Source of the DNA: Anaerolineae bacterium
GTDB lineage: Bacteria > Chloroflexota > Anaerolineae > Aggregatilineales > Phototrophicaceae
Direction of reading: 5' to 3'
NCBI GenBank assembly: GCA_022820665.1
Contig: JAJEFB010000049.1
Coordinates: 62,001-126,000, forward strand
Length of the DNA: 64,000 nt
The position numbers and the translations under genes were made by a program. The notes under the pieces were generated by a model. The model searched no databases. It worked only from the letters and a program-made list of their open reading frames with translations, and was not told where the DNA came from. Shown piece by piece: positions 43,084 to 52,347 of this stretch. Numbering within the stretch: the first letter of the stretch is position 1; each line of letters begins with the position of its first letter.

Positions 43084-44343
43084 ATGAAACGCAAAACAAA
43101 TATGTTATTCGCGGTTCTGCTCATTTTGAGCCTGCTCATCGGCGCCGGAAGCGCCTCGGCGCAAGACGACGTCACTCTGACGATCTGGACCTTCGGCTCC
43201 TTCTTCACCGATTTCTACGAAGGCATTGAAGCCGACTACAAGGAAATCGCGCCCCATGTCAGCATCGTGGTCGAAGAGATCCCTTACGGGCAGCTCTACG
43301 ACAACTTGCAGGGCGCATTCGTCGCTGGCGTCGGCGCGCCCGATATTGTTGATGTTGAGCAAGGCGTCATCAGCCGCTTCCTCAAGGGCGAGCCCGGCTT
43401 GGTGCCTCTGAACGACCTGATCGCGCCTCATGCCGATGACTACATCATGGCGAAGACTGGACTGTACGCGCACCAAGGCGCGATCTATGGCATTGATCAC
43501 TGCCTCTGCCCGGTCGTCCTATACTATCGACACGACATCTTCGCCGATGCCGGCATTGAAATGCCCATCGCCACCTGGGACGAATTCGTCGAGGCGGCCT
43601 CCGTGTTGACCGAACAGGGCATCTCGGCGCTGTCCTTGTCCGACCGCTCTTGGGGTGACTTTTACATGCTGCTGCTGCAGTCGGGCAGTCCCGGCTTCTT
43701 CGATGCCGACGGTAATGTCATCGTCGACAGCCCCGAAGCCATCGCCGTCCTGGAATGGTATCTCGGCTTGCTCGAAAGCGGCGTTGCCATCGCCCCGGGC
43801 GATTCGCAAAGCACTTATGGCTTGATGTCCGAGGGCAAAATAGCCGCTGCCATCGGCGCCGACTGGTATGGCGGTTTCATCAAGAACAATGTCGCCGATA
43901 CCGAGGGCCTGTGGCGCGCGGCGCCCCTGCCCGCTTTTGAAGAGGGCGGCGCTCGCACCAGCACACACGGCGGCACTGCCTATTCGATCACAACGCAAAG
44001 CGAGCACAAGGACGAGGCTTGGGCTTACATCGAATTCGCGCTGTTCAACGAGGACAACAAGATATTCGAATTTCAAGTGAACAACCTGTTGCCGCCTGTG
44101 CTCTCGCATCTGGATAACGAAGCGCTGCTGGGTCCCGACCCATACTTTGACAATCAGTCGCTGGGCGAGCTCTTCCTGGAGCTGGCGCCGGAAGTCCCGC
44201 ATCAGTCGCGCGGTCCCTGGTTCAATGAAGCCAGTACGCTGGTGGGAAACGCCATATTCGAAGCCGCTCAAGGCGAAAAGACGGCTGAGCAAGCCCTGAA
44301 GGACGCGGCCGCTGAACTGCGCCGTCAGATTGATTTTGGTTAG
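43084..44343 (+). CDS. CUT1-type sugar ABC transporter substrate-binding protein
   Basis: 419 aa. Signal peptide at residues 1-~25 (MLFAVLLILSLLIGAGSASAQ). Mature family-1 (SBP_bac_1) fold: T-I-W-T-F-G-S-F-F-T-D-F, V-G-A-P-D-I-V-D-V-E-Q-G and W-Y-G-G-F-I-K-N-N. It binds a sugar or sugar derivative outside the cell for the two permeases downstream. GGGAGAAAG ahead of the ATG at 43084. No MsmX/MalK-type ATPase gene is in the window, so a shared ATPase is likely. Confidence 0.93.
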   Translation: MKRKTNMLFAVLLILSLLIGAGSASAQDDVTLTIWTFGSFFTDFYEGIEADYKEIAPHVSIVVEEIPYGQLYDNLQGAFVAGVGAPDIVDVEQGVISRFLKGEPGLVPLNDLIAPHADDYIMAKTGLYAHQGAIYGIDHCLCPVVLYYRHDIFADAGIEMPIATWDEFVEAASVLTEQGISALSLSDRSWGDFYMLLLQSGSPGFFDADGNVIVDSPEAIAVLEWYLGLLESGVAIAPGDSQSTYGLMSEGKIAAAIGADWYGGFIKNNVADTEGLWRAAPLPAFEEGGARTSTHGGTAYSITTQSEHKDEAWAYIEFALFNEDNKIFEFQVNNLLPPVLSHLDNEALLGPDPYFDNQSLGELFLELAPEVPHQSRGPWFNEASTLVGNAIFEAAQGEKTAEQALKDAAAELRRQIDFG

Positions 44344-44349
44344 TTAGTT

Positions 44350-44622
44350 TACCCCCCACCCCAACGCCCCTCCCCCAAAATGAGGGAGGGGCTTTGACGC
44401 ATTTGCTGCGAGGACTAAGGTAGACGTGGCTTTGGCAAACCCCCCTCTAAATCTCCCCCCATTGCAATGGGGGGAGACTTCGGCGACACGCGACGGCCCT
44501 ACTCAATGTGTCGAGAATAAGGCAACGCGCGAATTTCGATTCTTGGCGTCAGTTTCGCCAGTCGCGCGCCCCCTCCCTAAAGCTTTGGGGAGAGGGTCGG
44601 GGGGTGGGGTTGACCGGGCGCG
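44350..44622. repeat. Cluster of three C/G-rich palindromes
   Basis: Imperfect palindrome at 44350-44394, a perfect 26-bp palindrome at 44452-44477 (arms TCTCCCCCCATTG), and an imperfect one at 44567-44622 ending TGACCGGGC as at 33860. They fill most of the gene-free 44344-44702 between the sugar-binding-protein and permease genes, and may lower permease transcript levels. Confidence 0.6.
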
Positions 44623-44702
44623 AAGAGCAGATTCGAGCAGCCCCAGCGACTCCATTGCAGACCGCACAGTCATTCCTCACCAATACAGTGGACAGCAGTA
44701 TT

Positions 44703-45611
44703 ATGAAGCCCGCCGATGAAAAGGGCCTGCGCGCCTGGTGGAGCAGGTCGGAGCGCAAGGTTGTGCCCTACGTCTTCATCTCGCCCTTCTACATTCTCTT
44801 CATCGTCTTCTCGGTCGGTCCGCTGATCTACGCGCTCTACCTGAGTTTGCACCGTTGGCCCGGCAGCGGTCCCATGCGCCATGTGGGCTTGGGAAATTAC
44901 ACCTACCTGGCGGGCGACCCGGTCTTCCTCAAATCGCTATGGAACACCGTGTATTACGCCATCGGCGCCTTTCTGTTCATCTTGCCGCTGGCGCTGGTTT
45001 TGGCGCTGCTGATCAACTCGACGCTGATCCGCATCAAGAGCCTCTTCCGCATCGGCTACTTCCTGCCGATTTTGACCAGCACGGTCGCCGCCACCATCAT
45101 GTTCCTGCTCATCTTCAACAACCAGTTCGGCTTGATCAACCAGGGCTTAGCGCTGCTGGGCATCCCGGCGCTGAAATGGCTGGACGAAGAATTGGTCAAG
45201 ATTTCAGTGCTGGCGGTGGCGACCTGGCGCTACACCGGCATCAATGTCTTGTATTTCCTCACCGGCTTGCAGAGCATACCGCCCGAGCTTTATGAAGCGG
45301 CGCAGGTGGATGGCGCTGGCGCCTGGGCGCAATTCCGCTACATCACCATCCCGCAGCTGCGGCCGATCGCGCTTTTCGTTGGCGTCGTCACCATGATCGG
45401 CTCCTTCCAGCTCTTCGCCGAGCCGCTGCTGCTGGCCAACGGCGGACCCAACGACGCTAGCCTGACCATCGCCAACTACCTCTACCGCATGGGCTTCACC
45501 AACGCCAAGCTGGGTTACGGCTCCGCCATCGGCTGGGTGCTGGCGCTGATCATCTTCGGCTTGTCCTTCATCCAGCTCTATCTCTTCGGCGCTTTCAGGA
45601 AGGAAGACTGA
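44703..45611 (+). CDS. CUT1-type sugar ABC transporter permease (MalF/LacF-like)
   Basis: 302 aa with six membrane segments. First helix V-F-I-S-P-F-Y-I-L-F-I-V-F-S-V-G-P-L-I-Y-A; coupling EAA loop L-Y-E-A-A-Q-V-D-G-A-G-A-W-A-Q-F. ATG at 44703 is chosen because the family starts here; the frame upstream runs through C/G-rich repeats. Four bases before the second permease gene. Confidence 0.92.
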   Translation: MKPADEKGLRAWWSRSERKVVPYVFISPFYILFIVFSVGPLIYALYLSLHRWPGSGPMRHVGLGNYTYLAGDPVFLKSLWNTVYYAIGAFLFILPLALVLALLINSTLIRIKSLFRIGYFLPILTSTVAATIMFLLIFNNQFGLINQGLALLGIPALKWLDEELVKISVLAVATWRYTGINVLYFLTGLQSIPPELYEAAQVDGAGAWAQFRYITIPQLRPIALFVGVVTMIGSFQLFAEPLLLANGGPNDASLTIANYLYRMGFTNAKLGYGSAIGWVLALIIFGLSFIQLYLFGAFRKED

Positions 45612-45615
45612 GGCG

Positions 45616-46449
45616 ATGGACGACACGCTCACCCGCCGGGCCCAGCGAACCCTTGCCTACGGCTTCCTCTTCTTCATCCTGATCGCGATGGCGACGCCCT
45701 TCGTCTGGATGCTCTCCAACACGATCAAAGAACAGTCGGAGATCTTTCAGATGCCGCCCACGCTCATCCCCGAAGAGCCTCATCTGCGCAATTACGTCAG
45801 CCTCTTCGTCGACTTCGACTTCGCCCGTCATTTCCTCAACAGCGCCTTCATCGCCGTGGTTCACACGGTCTCTCATCTCTTCCTGGCATCGCTGGCCGGT
45901 TTCGCCTTCGCCAAGTACACGTTCCCGCTAAAAAACTTCCTCTTTTTGGTGCTGCTTGGTTCGATGATGGTGCCGTTATACACCATCTTCATCCCGCTCT
46001 TTGTCTTGGTCATCCGCCTCGGCTTGGTCAACAGCTACGCCGGTGTCATCATCCCGGGCGTGGCCGGGGCTTTTGGCATCTTTTTCATGAAGCAGAGTAT
46101 GGAAGCGGTGCCGGGCGAACTGCTCGATTCGGCCCGCATCGACGGCGCGTCGGAGTTCCGCATCTACTGGCAGATTGCCTTGCCCCTGGTGCGTCCGGCG
46201 CTGGCGGTACTGGCGGTGCTGGCTTTCATGGGCTCCTGGAACGATTTCGTCTGGCCCCTGGTGGTGCTGCGCAGCCGCGAATTACAGACGCTGCCGGTCG
46301 TTATGGCTGGCATGGTCAACCTCTATCGCATGGAATACGGGGTCGTGATGGCGGCATCGCTCTTGTCGACGATGCCGATATTGCTGCTCTTTCTCGCTTT
46401 GCAAAAACAATTTCTCGCCGGGCTGACTGTCGGCGCGGTGAAATCATAA
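45616..46449 (+). CDS. CUT1-type sugar ABC transporter permease (MalG/LacG-like)
   Basis: 277 aa, six membrane segments, starting A-Y-G-F-L-F-F-I-L-I-A-M-A-T-P-F-V-W-M-L. EAA loop L-L-D-S-A-R-I-D-G-A-S-E-F-R-I-Y-W and the usual P-x-x-L-x-F-L-A-L-Q-K-Q-F ending. Its TAA shares one base with the ATG of the next gene, so the transporter and the alcohol dehydrogenases form one operon. Confidence 0.93.
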   Translation: MDDTLTRRAQRTLAYGFLFFILIAMATPFVWMLSNTIKEQSEIFQMPPTLIPEEPHLRNYVSLFVDFDFARHFLNSAFIAVVHTVSHLFLASLAGFAFAKYTFPLKNFLFLVLLGSMMVPLYTIFIPLFVLVIRLGLVNSYAGVIIPGVAGAFGIFFMKQSMEAVPGELLDSARIDGASEFRIYWQIALPLVRPALAVLAVLAFMGSWNDFVWPLVVLRSRELQTLPVVMAGMVNLYRMEYGVVMAASLLSTMPILLLFLALQKQFLAGLTVGAVKS

Positions 46450-47549
46450 TGCAAATGCAAGCCGCCATTCTCACCCAGCCGAATACACCCTTCCGCATTG
46501 AAAGCGTCACGCTTGACCCGCCGCGGGAAGGCGAAGTTTTGGTCAAGATCGGAGCCAGCGGGGTCTGCCGCAGCGATTGGCGCGTTGCCATCGGCACAGC
46601 GCCAAAGCCGATGCCCATCATCGCCGGGCACGAAGGCGCGGGCGTGGTTGAAGCCGTCGGAGCGGGCGTTACGCGCCTGGCTGTTGGCGATCATGTCGCG
46701 CTGAGTTGGGCGCCAGGCTGTGGCGATTGCTTTTACTGCTATAACCACAAGCCCAACCTCTGTGGCAGTTATAGACAGTTGCTGGCATCGGGTCTGCAAG
46801 CCGACGGCAGGTCGCGCATTCACTGGCATGGCCAGCCGGTTCACATTTTGGCGGGTTTGGGCAGTTTCGCCGAGTACGCGGTGGTACGAGAGGAGAGTTG
46901 CCTGCCGGTGCGCCGGGACGCGCCGCTGGAGCTTGTGGCTTTGGTGGGCTGCGCTGTCGCGACCGGCGTCGGCGCAGCCATGTTCACTGCCGAGGTCCGC
47001 CCCGGACAAAGCGCGGCAGTTTTTGGCGCGGGCGGCATCGGACTTAATATCATCCAGGGCGCGCGGCTCTGCGGCGCCGACCCCGTCATTGCAGTGGACA
47101 TCAACGAGCGGAAAATGGAGATCGCCCGCCAGTTTGGCGCGACGCATACGCTTTTCTCGGACGAGTCGGCGGTTGTGGAGATACAAGCGCTGACGGGGGG
47201 CCGTGGCGCCGATTACGCATTTGAAGCGCTGGGACTGCCGAGCTTGCAGGAGCGCGCTTTTGAAGCCCTGCGCCCCGGCGGCCTCTTGACCCTGGTCGGC
47301 ACAGCGCCTGACGGCAGTTCAACCAACCTGCCGGGCGCGGTCATTACGCGCGCGGAGAAAGTTGTGCGCGGCAGTTTTTACGGCTCGGTGAATCCGCCGC
47401 GCGATATCCCGATGCTGCTGGACCTGTACGCCTCCGGCAAGCTCAAGCTGGAGGAGCTGATTACGCGCCGTTATCGCCTTGACCAGATCAACGAAGCCTA
47501 CGCGGATATGTTGAGCGGCGCGTTGGCGCGGGGTATCATTGTATTCTGA
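46449..47549 (+). CDS. Zinc-dependent alcohol dehydrogenase, paralog 1
   Basis: 366 aa medium-chain dehydrogenase. Catalytic zinc ligands C in S-G-V-C-R-S-D-W, H-E in G-H-E-G-A-G and C in V-G-C-A-V; structural zinc cysteines C-x2-C-x2-C-x7-C in C-G-D-C-F-Y-C...C; NAD loop G-A-G-G-I-G-L-N. The histidine of the usual C-H-S-D is replaced by arginine here. Close paralog of the next gene. In a sugar-transport operon it may oxidise a polyol or sugar alcohol rather than ethanol. Confidence 0.92.
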   Translation: MQMQAAILTQPNTPFRIESVTLDPPREGEVLVKIGASGVCRSDWRVAIGTAPKPMPIIAGHEGAGVVEAVGAGVTRLAVGDHVALSWAPGCGDCFYCYNHKPNLCGSYRQLLASGLQADGRSRIHWHGQPVHILAGLGSFAEYAVVREESCLPVRRDAPLELVALVGCAVATGVGAAMFTAEVRPGQSAAVFGAGGIGLNIIQGARLCGADPVIAVDINERKMEIARQFGATHTLFSDESAVVEIQALTGGRGADYAFEALGLPSLQERAFEALRPGGLLTLVGTAPDGSSTNLPGAVITRAEKVVRGSFYGSVNPPRDIPMLLDLYASGKLKLEELITRRYRLDQINEAYADMLSGALARGIIVF

Positions 47550-47588
47550 CCAGAATACCCGCTTGGCAAGCCTTTGAAAGGAATAGAC

Positions 47589-48689
47589 ATGGAAATGCAA
47601 GCCGCAATCTTGAACGAAGCCAATACGCCTTTCAGTATCGAGACAGTAGAACTTGAGGCGCCCAAGACTGGCGAAGTGTTGATCAAAATGGCGGCGGCCG
47701 GCGTCTGCCACAGCGATTGGCATGTGGTGGAGGGTCTTTCCTATTTTCCCATGCCCATCATCTGCGGCCATGAAGGCGCGGGTATTGTGGCAGATATCGG
47801 CGAAGGCGTCACGCGCGTGAATCCGGGCGATCATGTGACTTTGAGCTTCCGCGCCAATTGCGGCAGTTGCTTTTACTGCCAGAACAACAAGCCCAACCTC
47901 TGCGAAGTTTATACACCGGTATTGAAATCGGGCCTGCTCAAGGACGGGTCGAGCCGAATTAGCAGAAACGGAGAGCCTATTCACATCATGACGGGCTTGG
48001 GTTGTTTCGCGGAATACGTCGTCATACCCGAGGACGCCTGTGTGCCGGTGCGGGAGGACGTGCCGCTGGAAGTGGCGGCGCTCGTCGGCTGCGCTGTCTC
48101 GACCGGCGTCGGCGCGGCGATATACACGGCCGATGTCCGCCCCGGTCAGAGTGTGGCGGTCTACGGCGCGGGCGGCGTCGGCTTGAACATCATCATGGGC
48201 GCTGTGATGTGCGGCGCGGACCCGGTCATCGCGGTCGACACCAACAGCAGCAAGATGGAGATCGCCCGCGAATTCGGCGCTACGCATACGCTCTATTCGG
48301 ACGATACGACCGTCGAGCAGATCCAGACGCTGACGGATGGCCGCGGCGCTGACCACGTATTTGAATCGGTGGGATTGGCAAGTTTGCAGGAGACCGCCTT
48401 CGACGCGACCCGCCCGGGCGGCACCCTAACCCTGGTGGGCTTGACGCCTGTGGGCAGCGGCACGAACCTGCCCGGCTCGGTCATCACCCGAACGGAAAAA
48501 GTCATACGCGGCAGCTTCTATGGGTCCGTGCTGCCCCAGCGCGATTTTCCCATGTTTCTGGATTTGTATCGCAACGGCAAGCTCATGCTCGACGAGTTGG
48601 TGACGCGCCGCTACCGGCTGGAGGAAATCAACGAAGCTTATCAAGACATGCTGACCGGCGAGGTCGCGCGCGGCATCATCGTATTTTAG
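47589..48689 (+). CDS. Zinc-dependent alcohol dehydrogenase, paralog 2
   Basis: 366 aa, same length as paralog 1 and alike throughout (M-E-M-Q-A-A-I-L-N start, G-V-C-H-S-D-W-H, G-H-E-G-A-G, C-G-S-C-F-Y-C, G-A-G-G-V-G-L-N). It keeps the normal C-H-S-D. ATG with AAAGGA ahead, 39 bases after paralog 1. The tandem pair probably arose by duplication and may have divided substrates. Last gene of the operon; a perfect palindrome follows at 48715. Confidence 0.92.
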   Translation: MEMQAAILNEANTPFSIETVELEAPKTGEVLIKMAAAGVCHSDWHVVEGLSYFPMPIICGHEGAGIVADIGEGVTRVNPGDHVTLSFRANCGSCFYCQNNKPNLCEVYTPVLKSGLLKDGSSRISRNGEPIHIMTGLGCFAEYVVIPEDACVPVREDVPLEVAALVGCAVSTGVGAAIYTADVRPGQSVAVYGAGGVGLNIIMGAVMCGADPVIAVDTNSSKMEIAREFGATHTLYSDDTTVEQIQTLTDGRGADHVFESVGLASLQETAFDATRPGGTLTLVGLTPVGSGTNLPGSVITRTEKVIRGSFYGSVLPQRDFPMFLDLYRNGKLMLDELVTRRYRLEEINEAYQDMLTGEVARGIIVF

Positions 48690-48714
48690 GTCAATATGCC
48701 GTTCCCGGCCGCTA

Positions 48715-48732
48715 CAGGCAATCGATTGCCTG
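48715..48732. terminator. Perfect 18-bp palindrome after the dehydrogenase operon
   Basis: CAGGCAATC/GATTGCCTG with no loop bases and no T-run. It lies 26 bases after the operon's last stop. It could end transcription weakly or bind a protein. Confidence 0.35.
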
Positions 48733-48855
48733 GAAGACGGTAGAGGCGTCCCGGCGGGTCGCCCGAAAATCGCCACGTAACCTATACATTTTGCGGTGAT
48801 TTTGGGCGATTCGCAAAATCTCCCTACAGTTTTCAAATATAAACGATACCTATAG

Positions 48856-48932
48856 GGGTCAGCCGGTGGCTGACCCGTTGCTATCGTGCCACGTTGCTTC
48901 AAACACATCTTCTCCTCGGCAGGGGAGAGGGG
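48856..48932. repeat. GGGTCAGCC palindrome followed by C/G-rich palindrome
   Basis: Perfect arms at 48856-48876, then a CTCCTC/GAGGGG pair at 48910-48932, the same composite as 33745-33860. It fills much of the gene-free 48690-49002. Confidence 0.65.
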
Positions 48933-49002
48933 ACATTGGTGGCGTGGCGATGACGCGATCCCACAGAGATTGGCGCGGTTTCTTGGTCGGTATGGGTGCG
49001 CT

Positions 49003-49833
49003 CTACTCGCGCGCATGCGCTTCAATGGTGGCTATGTCTTCTACCGCGATGTTGCGCACAAATCGGACAAGTCCTTGTAACTCGCCCGAAGGCTCACTGA
49101 CCGTCAGCTTAAACAGCGCTGCGCGATAGGCTGTAAATTCGAGCAAATTGATTAGAGAAAGTATGCTGCCACAGGGCTGCTCGTAGAAAGATGCCCAGGC
49201 CTTTCTTCGCCATATCTGGAAGAGTTGGAACCGCACCCTTAACGATATTCGGTCGTCCACCAGCGATAGCTTATCCGTCTGGTTCTGGTAGCCGTCAATC
49301 GAGTTATAAAACGCCATCGCCTGTTCACCGCTGCAATGAGGGAGGTCTCTTAGTGCAAGATTAATTCGCAGCACGCTTATGGGCACTTCTGGCTGATCCA
49401 GTGCCAATTGGTCGAAAATCGCCATTTCTTGGACGCTTTGAAATGTATCCTGTGCATGAATATCTCCGATATCACCGGTCAACTGCTCTAGAACGCTAAA
49501 CATCGCCGCCGTCATCAGCGCAGGTTCCAGATACGCCACACCAAAACAAGTGTCCCCGTGCGACTGTCCCCAATTTTCCTTATCCCATTGATCAAAGGCT
49601 CTCAGCCAGAGCAACAGTGAATCGCTGTCATTGACCCGAGCGCTGTTATCGATCTGCTGGAAGAGACCATCTAACGCACCGTAGAACCACTTCGCCTCTT
49701 CCCGTGTACATAGTATGGCCTGGTCAAGCGCATAATTGATATGCAAGTCCTTGATCCCGCTCTGTGCCCGGGTAATTGGCGCGGTTCGCAACAATACAAT
49801 TATGAGTGACCACGAGAACAGTAATCGCAGCAT
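49003..49833 (-). CDS. Secreted protein of unknown function with an internal duplication
   Basis: 276 aa. N-terminal signal peptide (LRLLFSWSLIIVLLRTAPITRAQ). The rest is two copies of an ~95-residue helical unit: I-N-Y-A-L-D-Q-A-I-L-C...F-Y-G-A-L-D-G...A-A-M-F-S-V-L-E-Q-L and I-N-L-A-L-R-D-L-P-H-C...F-Y-N-S-I-D-G-Y...A-A-L-F-K-L. Each carries two cysteines at matching positions, which suggests a disulfide per unit outside the cell. No family recognised. Base composition looks lower in GC than its neighbours. Confidence 0.7.
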   Translation of the reverse strand: MLRLLFSWSLIIVLLRTAPITRAQSGIKDLHINYALDQAILCTREEAKWFYGALDGLFQQIDNSARVNDSDSLLLWLRAFDQWDKENWGQSHGDTCFGVAYLEPALMTAAMFSVLEQLTGDIGDIHAQDTFQSVQEMAIFDQLALDQPEVPISVLRINLALRDLPHCSGEQAMAFYNSIDGYQNQTDKLSLVDDRISLRVRFQLFQIWRRKAWASFYEQPCGSILSLINLLEFTAYRAALFKLTVSEPSGELQGLVRFVRNIAVEDIATIEAHARE

Positions 49834-49887
49834 CTCGTCACCGGGAATTACAAACTAGCGAGCGAAGAACCGGTCAGGAATCCATCC

Positions 49888-52140
49888 CTACATCTGATTC
49901 CCGTAAGCTCGCCCCACGGCGCTGGCTTGCGAACTCACGACGCGGATCAGCTCCCCCTCGCTGTCGCGGACGAAGGCGCGCAGTTCCGCCATATCCCTGA
50001 CGCCAACATCAGCCAGGGCGCGCGCGGCGTAGTGCTTGAAGGTGTTGATGTAGAAAACCATGGAATTGGCTTTTTCCTCGAAGAAGCGATAACCGGCTTT
50101 GCCTTCGACATTGCGCGTGCGGCCGCCGGGGCGCAGCCGCTTGCGGGCCAATTCGGGATTGGCGCTTTCAATGATCATGGTCGGCGCCGAGGCGCTGCCA
50201 TGGTAAGGCATGCAGACTTTCCTCGATTTGTGCTCGAAGTAGATATCCCCCTGCTCGATGACGCAATGCGCCAACTGCTGGTTGTAGGAGATGAGATCGA
50301 CGCCGAGCAGCAGCAAATGCCCCATCGAACTGCCGATGCCGCCTTCCACGGCGATGGTGACATGATTGAAGCGCGGATCGGTGGTGATGCTGTAGACCTC
50401 TTCCAGCGTGGTTACTGCCATGCCGTTGGTGGCCGAGGTGCACTGCCTGCCGCCGCCGTGGCCGAAAAAGAGACCGTCGGCGCGGATCTCGGGCGCGATC
50501 AGCTTGAGGCATTGCTCCTTGTCGCTGACCTGGCCGACGAAGAGTTCGATCTCGTCACCGAATTCGGCGCGGATGGCGGCCGCGATCTCGGTCACGCGCG
50601 GATCGGAGTTGATGGTATAGATGCGGAAGAGACGGACATCGGCTTCCTCGTAGAGGAATCGCGCCGCCGCCACTTCTTCCTTGACATTGCTGCAACCGAG
50701 GGCGGCGCCGATATTGCGCGCCGCGCGCCGGTACTCCGCCGCGCTCAAGCCGATCTTTGCCAGCACATCCTTTGCCGCGCGGATGACCGCCGCCTGTCTG
50801 TCGATGTAACCGGCGAAGATGCTGTTGCGGTGCGTGAATATGGGATGATGGCCAATGGCCGCGGTCACCAGCACATCGCGCCAGCCGGAAATCGCCGGCA
50901 TGGATCCAAAACCGAGGATGCTGCGCGGGTACTTGCCGATGCGGTTGAACAAGCCATGTTCCGCGCTGTCCGTCCGCGAGACATAGCGGTCCGAAGACAT
51001 TTTGCGATAGCCGAGATCTTTCCAGCTATAGGTGCTGGTGCTGAAGAGATTATCGTTCATGCCCAGGACATGCTCGACCGTGCGCGAGCGCCTGTTGCTG
51101 CGCTGCGGGATGGCACTGCCGTTCTCGATCTCGTCCAGGCTACGCAGTACTTGGCTGTTCTGGTTGCTGCAGAAGAAATCGGCGCGCTGCGCCAAGCAGA
51201 GCGTGCGGCGTTCCGGACCGAACTGCCAAATAACCGGACTGCCGTTTTTGTTCATGCGCAGCGTGCCGCGGTCGACATCAGTGAGAATCAGTCCGATGCT
51301 GCTGGAATCGGCTTTGGGCAGGTAACGGCTGTAATAGATATTTTCCTCGTAATGAATGGGCTGATAATTTGGCGCTTCGAAATTGCTATTGGGCGGGTTA
51401 TCAGTTTCGATGGCTTCCAGGGCGAAAGCGAATGCCAGCGCGCGTTCATCGGTCAGCGCCTCATAATTGACGCGTTCCACCTCTTGACGATAAGGCTCGG
51501 GAATCATGAAGACGACCTGGCCAAGGGAGAAAGGCTCGTCCCGCAATGCCTCCAGCGCCTTGCGGCGCATCGAATAGCGGTCTTTGTCCGCGGCGCCCAT
51601 CTCGGCAAAGGTCAGCGCCTGGCCCGCTGGGGCGAACATATCATCCCAGCCGAAGCCGTCGGTCCCGCGCAGGGTCTCGGCGATGCTGCCGGCCGTGCTG
51701 CCCTGGCGGATATGTACCTCGCTCCCATCAAAGGCGGCGATCAAGACTGTGGCGACCGCGCCGCGATCGCGATCGCGCAGCCAGGTTTCGGCGATCATGC
51801 GCCGCATTTCGATATCTTCGGAGAAATCCTTGATATAGGCGCCCGGACGGCCATTTAGACCGCGACAGGATAGCGAGGTCTCTTCCACCAGAATGGGATT
51901 GTAGCCGTTGGCTTTGAAGGCTTCGATGGCTTTGTTGCGCACCACTTTATAAGGATCGAGGCTTTGGATTTCTTCGATATCGAGTTTCACCCCAACGATC
52001 TCGTAATCGGGCAGGATGCGGCGGAATTCGGCGAGCTTGTTCCGGTTGCTGGTAGCGACTTCAATGTAAGGATGGCTTTCGCCCCGCGAGCGTAGAACGT
52101 TGATGACCTTGGGCTCGGTCATGTACAGGGGTCTGGGCAT
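49888..52140 (-). CDS. HAM1/ITPase-like domain fused to an IMP dehydrogenase-like domain
   Basis: 750 aa. Residues ~26-205 match non-canonical purine NTP pyrophosphatase (RdgB/HAM1): A-T-S-N-R-N-K-L-A-E-F near 29-39, V-E-E-T-S-L near 85-90 in place of the usual D-D-S-G-L, R-P-G-A-Y near 98, and F-G-W-D-D-M-F-A-P plus T-F-A-E-M near 163-181. Residues ~390-745 resemble the IMPDH/GMP reductase barrel: G-H-G-G-G-R-Q-C-T-S near 560-569 with candidate catalytic Cys567, V-E-G-G-I near 598-602, M-P-Y-H-G near 644-648 in place of Y-R-G-M, and E-G-K-A-G-Y. A cytoplasmic purine nucleotide-cleaning or salvage role is inference. The combination is unusual. Confidence 0.65.
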   Translation of the reverse strand: MPRPLYMTEPKVINVLRSRGESHPYIEVATSNRNKLAEFRRILPDYEIVGVKLDIEEIQSLDPYKVVRNKAIEAFKANGYNPILVEETSLSCRGLNGRPGAYIKDFSEDIEMRRMIAETWLRDRDRGAVATVLIAAFDGSEVHIRQGSTAGSIAETLRGTDGFGWDDMFAPAGQALTFAEMGAADKDRYSMRRKALEALRDEPFSLGQVVFMIPEPYRQEVERVNYEALTDERALAFAFALEAIETDNPPNSNFEAPNYQPIHYEENIYYSRYLPKADSSSIGLILTDVDRGTLRMNKNGSPVIWQFGPERRTLCLAQRADFFCSNQNSQVLRSLDEIENGSAIPQRSNRRSRTVEHVLGMNDNLFSTSTYSWKDLGYRKMSSDRYVSRTDSAEHGLFNRIGKYPRSILGFGSMPAISGWRDVLVTAAIGHHPIFTHRNSIFAGYIDRQAAVIRAAKDVLAKIGLSAAEYRRAARNIGAALGCSNVKEEVAAARFLYEEADVRLFRIYTINSDPRVTEIAAAIRAEFGDEIELFVGQVSDKEQCLKLIAPEIRADGLFFGHGGGRQCTSATNGMAVTTLEEVYSITTDPRFNHVTIAVEGGIGSSMGHLLLLGVDLISYNQQLAHCVIEQGDIYFEHKSRKVCMPYHGSASAPTMIIESANPELARKRLRPGGRTRNVEGKAGYRFFEEKANSMVFYINTFKHYAARALADVGVRDMAELRAFVRDSEGELIRVVSSQASAVGRAYGNQM

Positions 52141-52347
52141 TGTGGACTAATCCGAAGTATAAACGGACGCTAACTGAATTATCGCAAATGTCCACGTTTT
52201 GCGGTAGTTGCAATGAGCAAGACCGACCTCAGCGTAAATGCTTTCATCATCTTGTTCATTGCAGCCTTTTACGTTACTCTTATGTAGCAAATATTATGCT
52301 AGTATATGATAAGAGATGAGTTAGGAAGACGCTGCAGGGATACTGTG

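Noticed and set aside
49927..51858. 643-codon plus-strand open frame
   Set aside because: Antisense to the HAM1/IMPDH-like fusion; A/D/R-rich with no family match.
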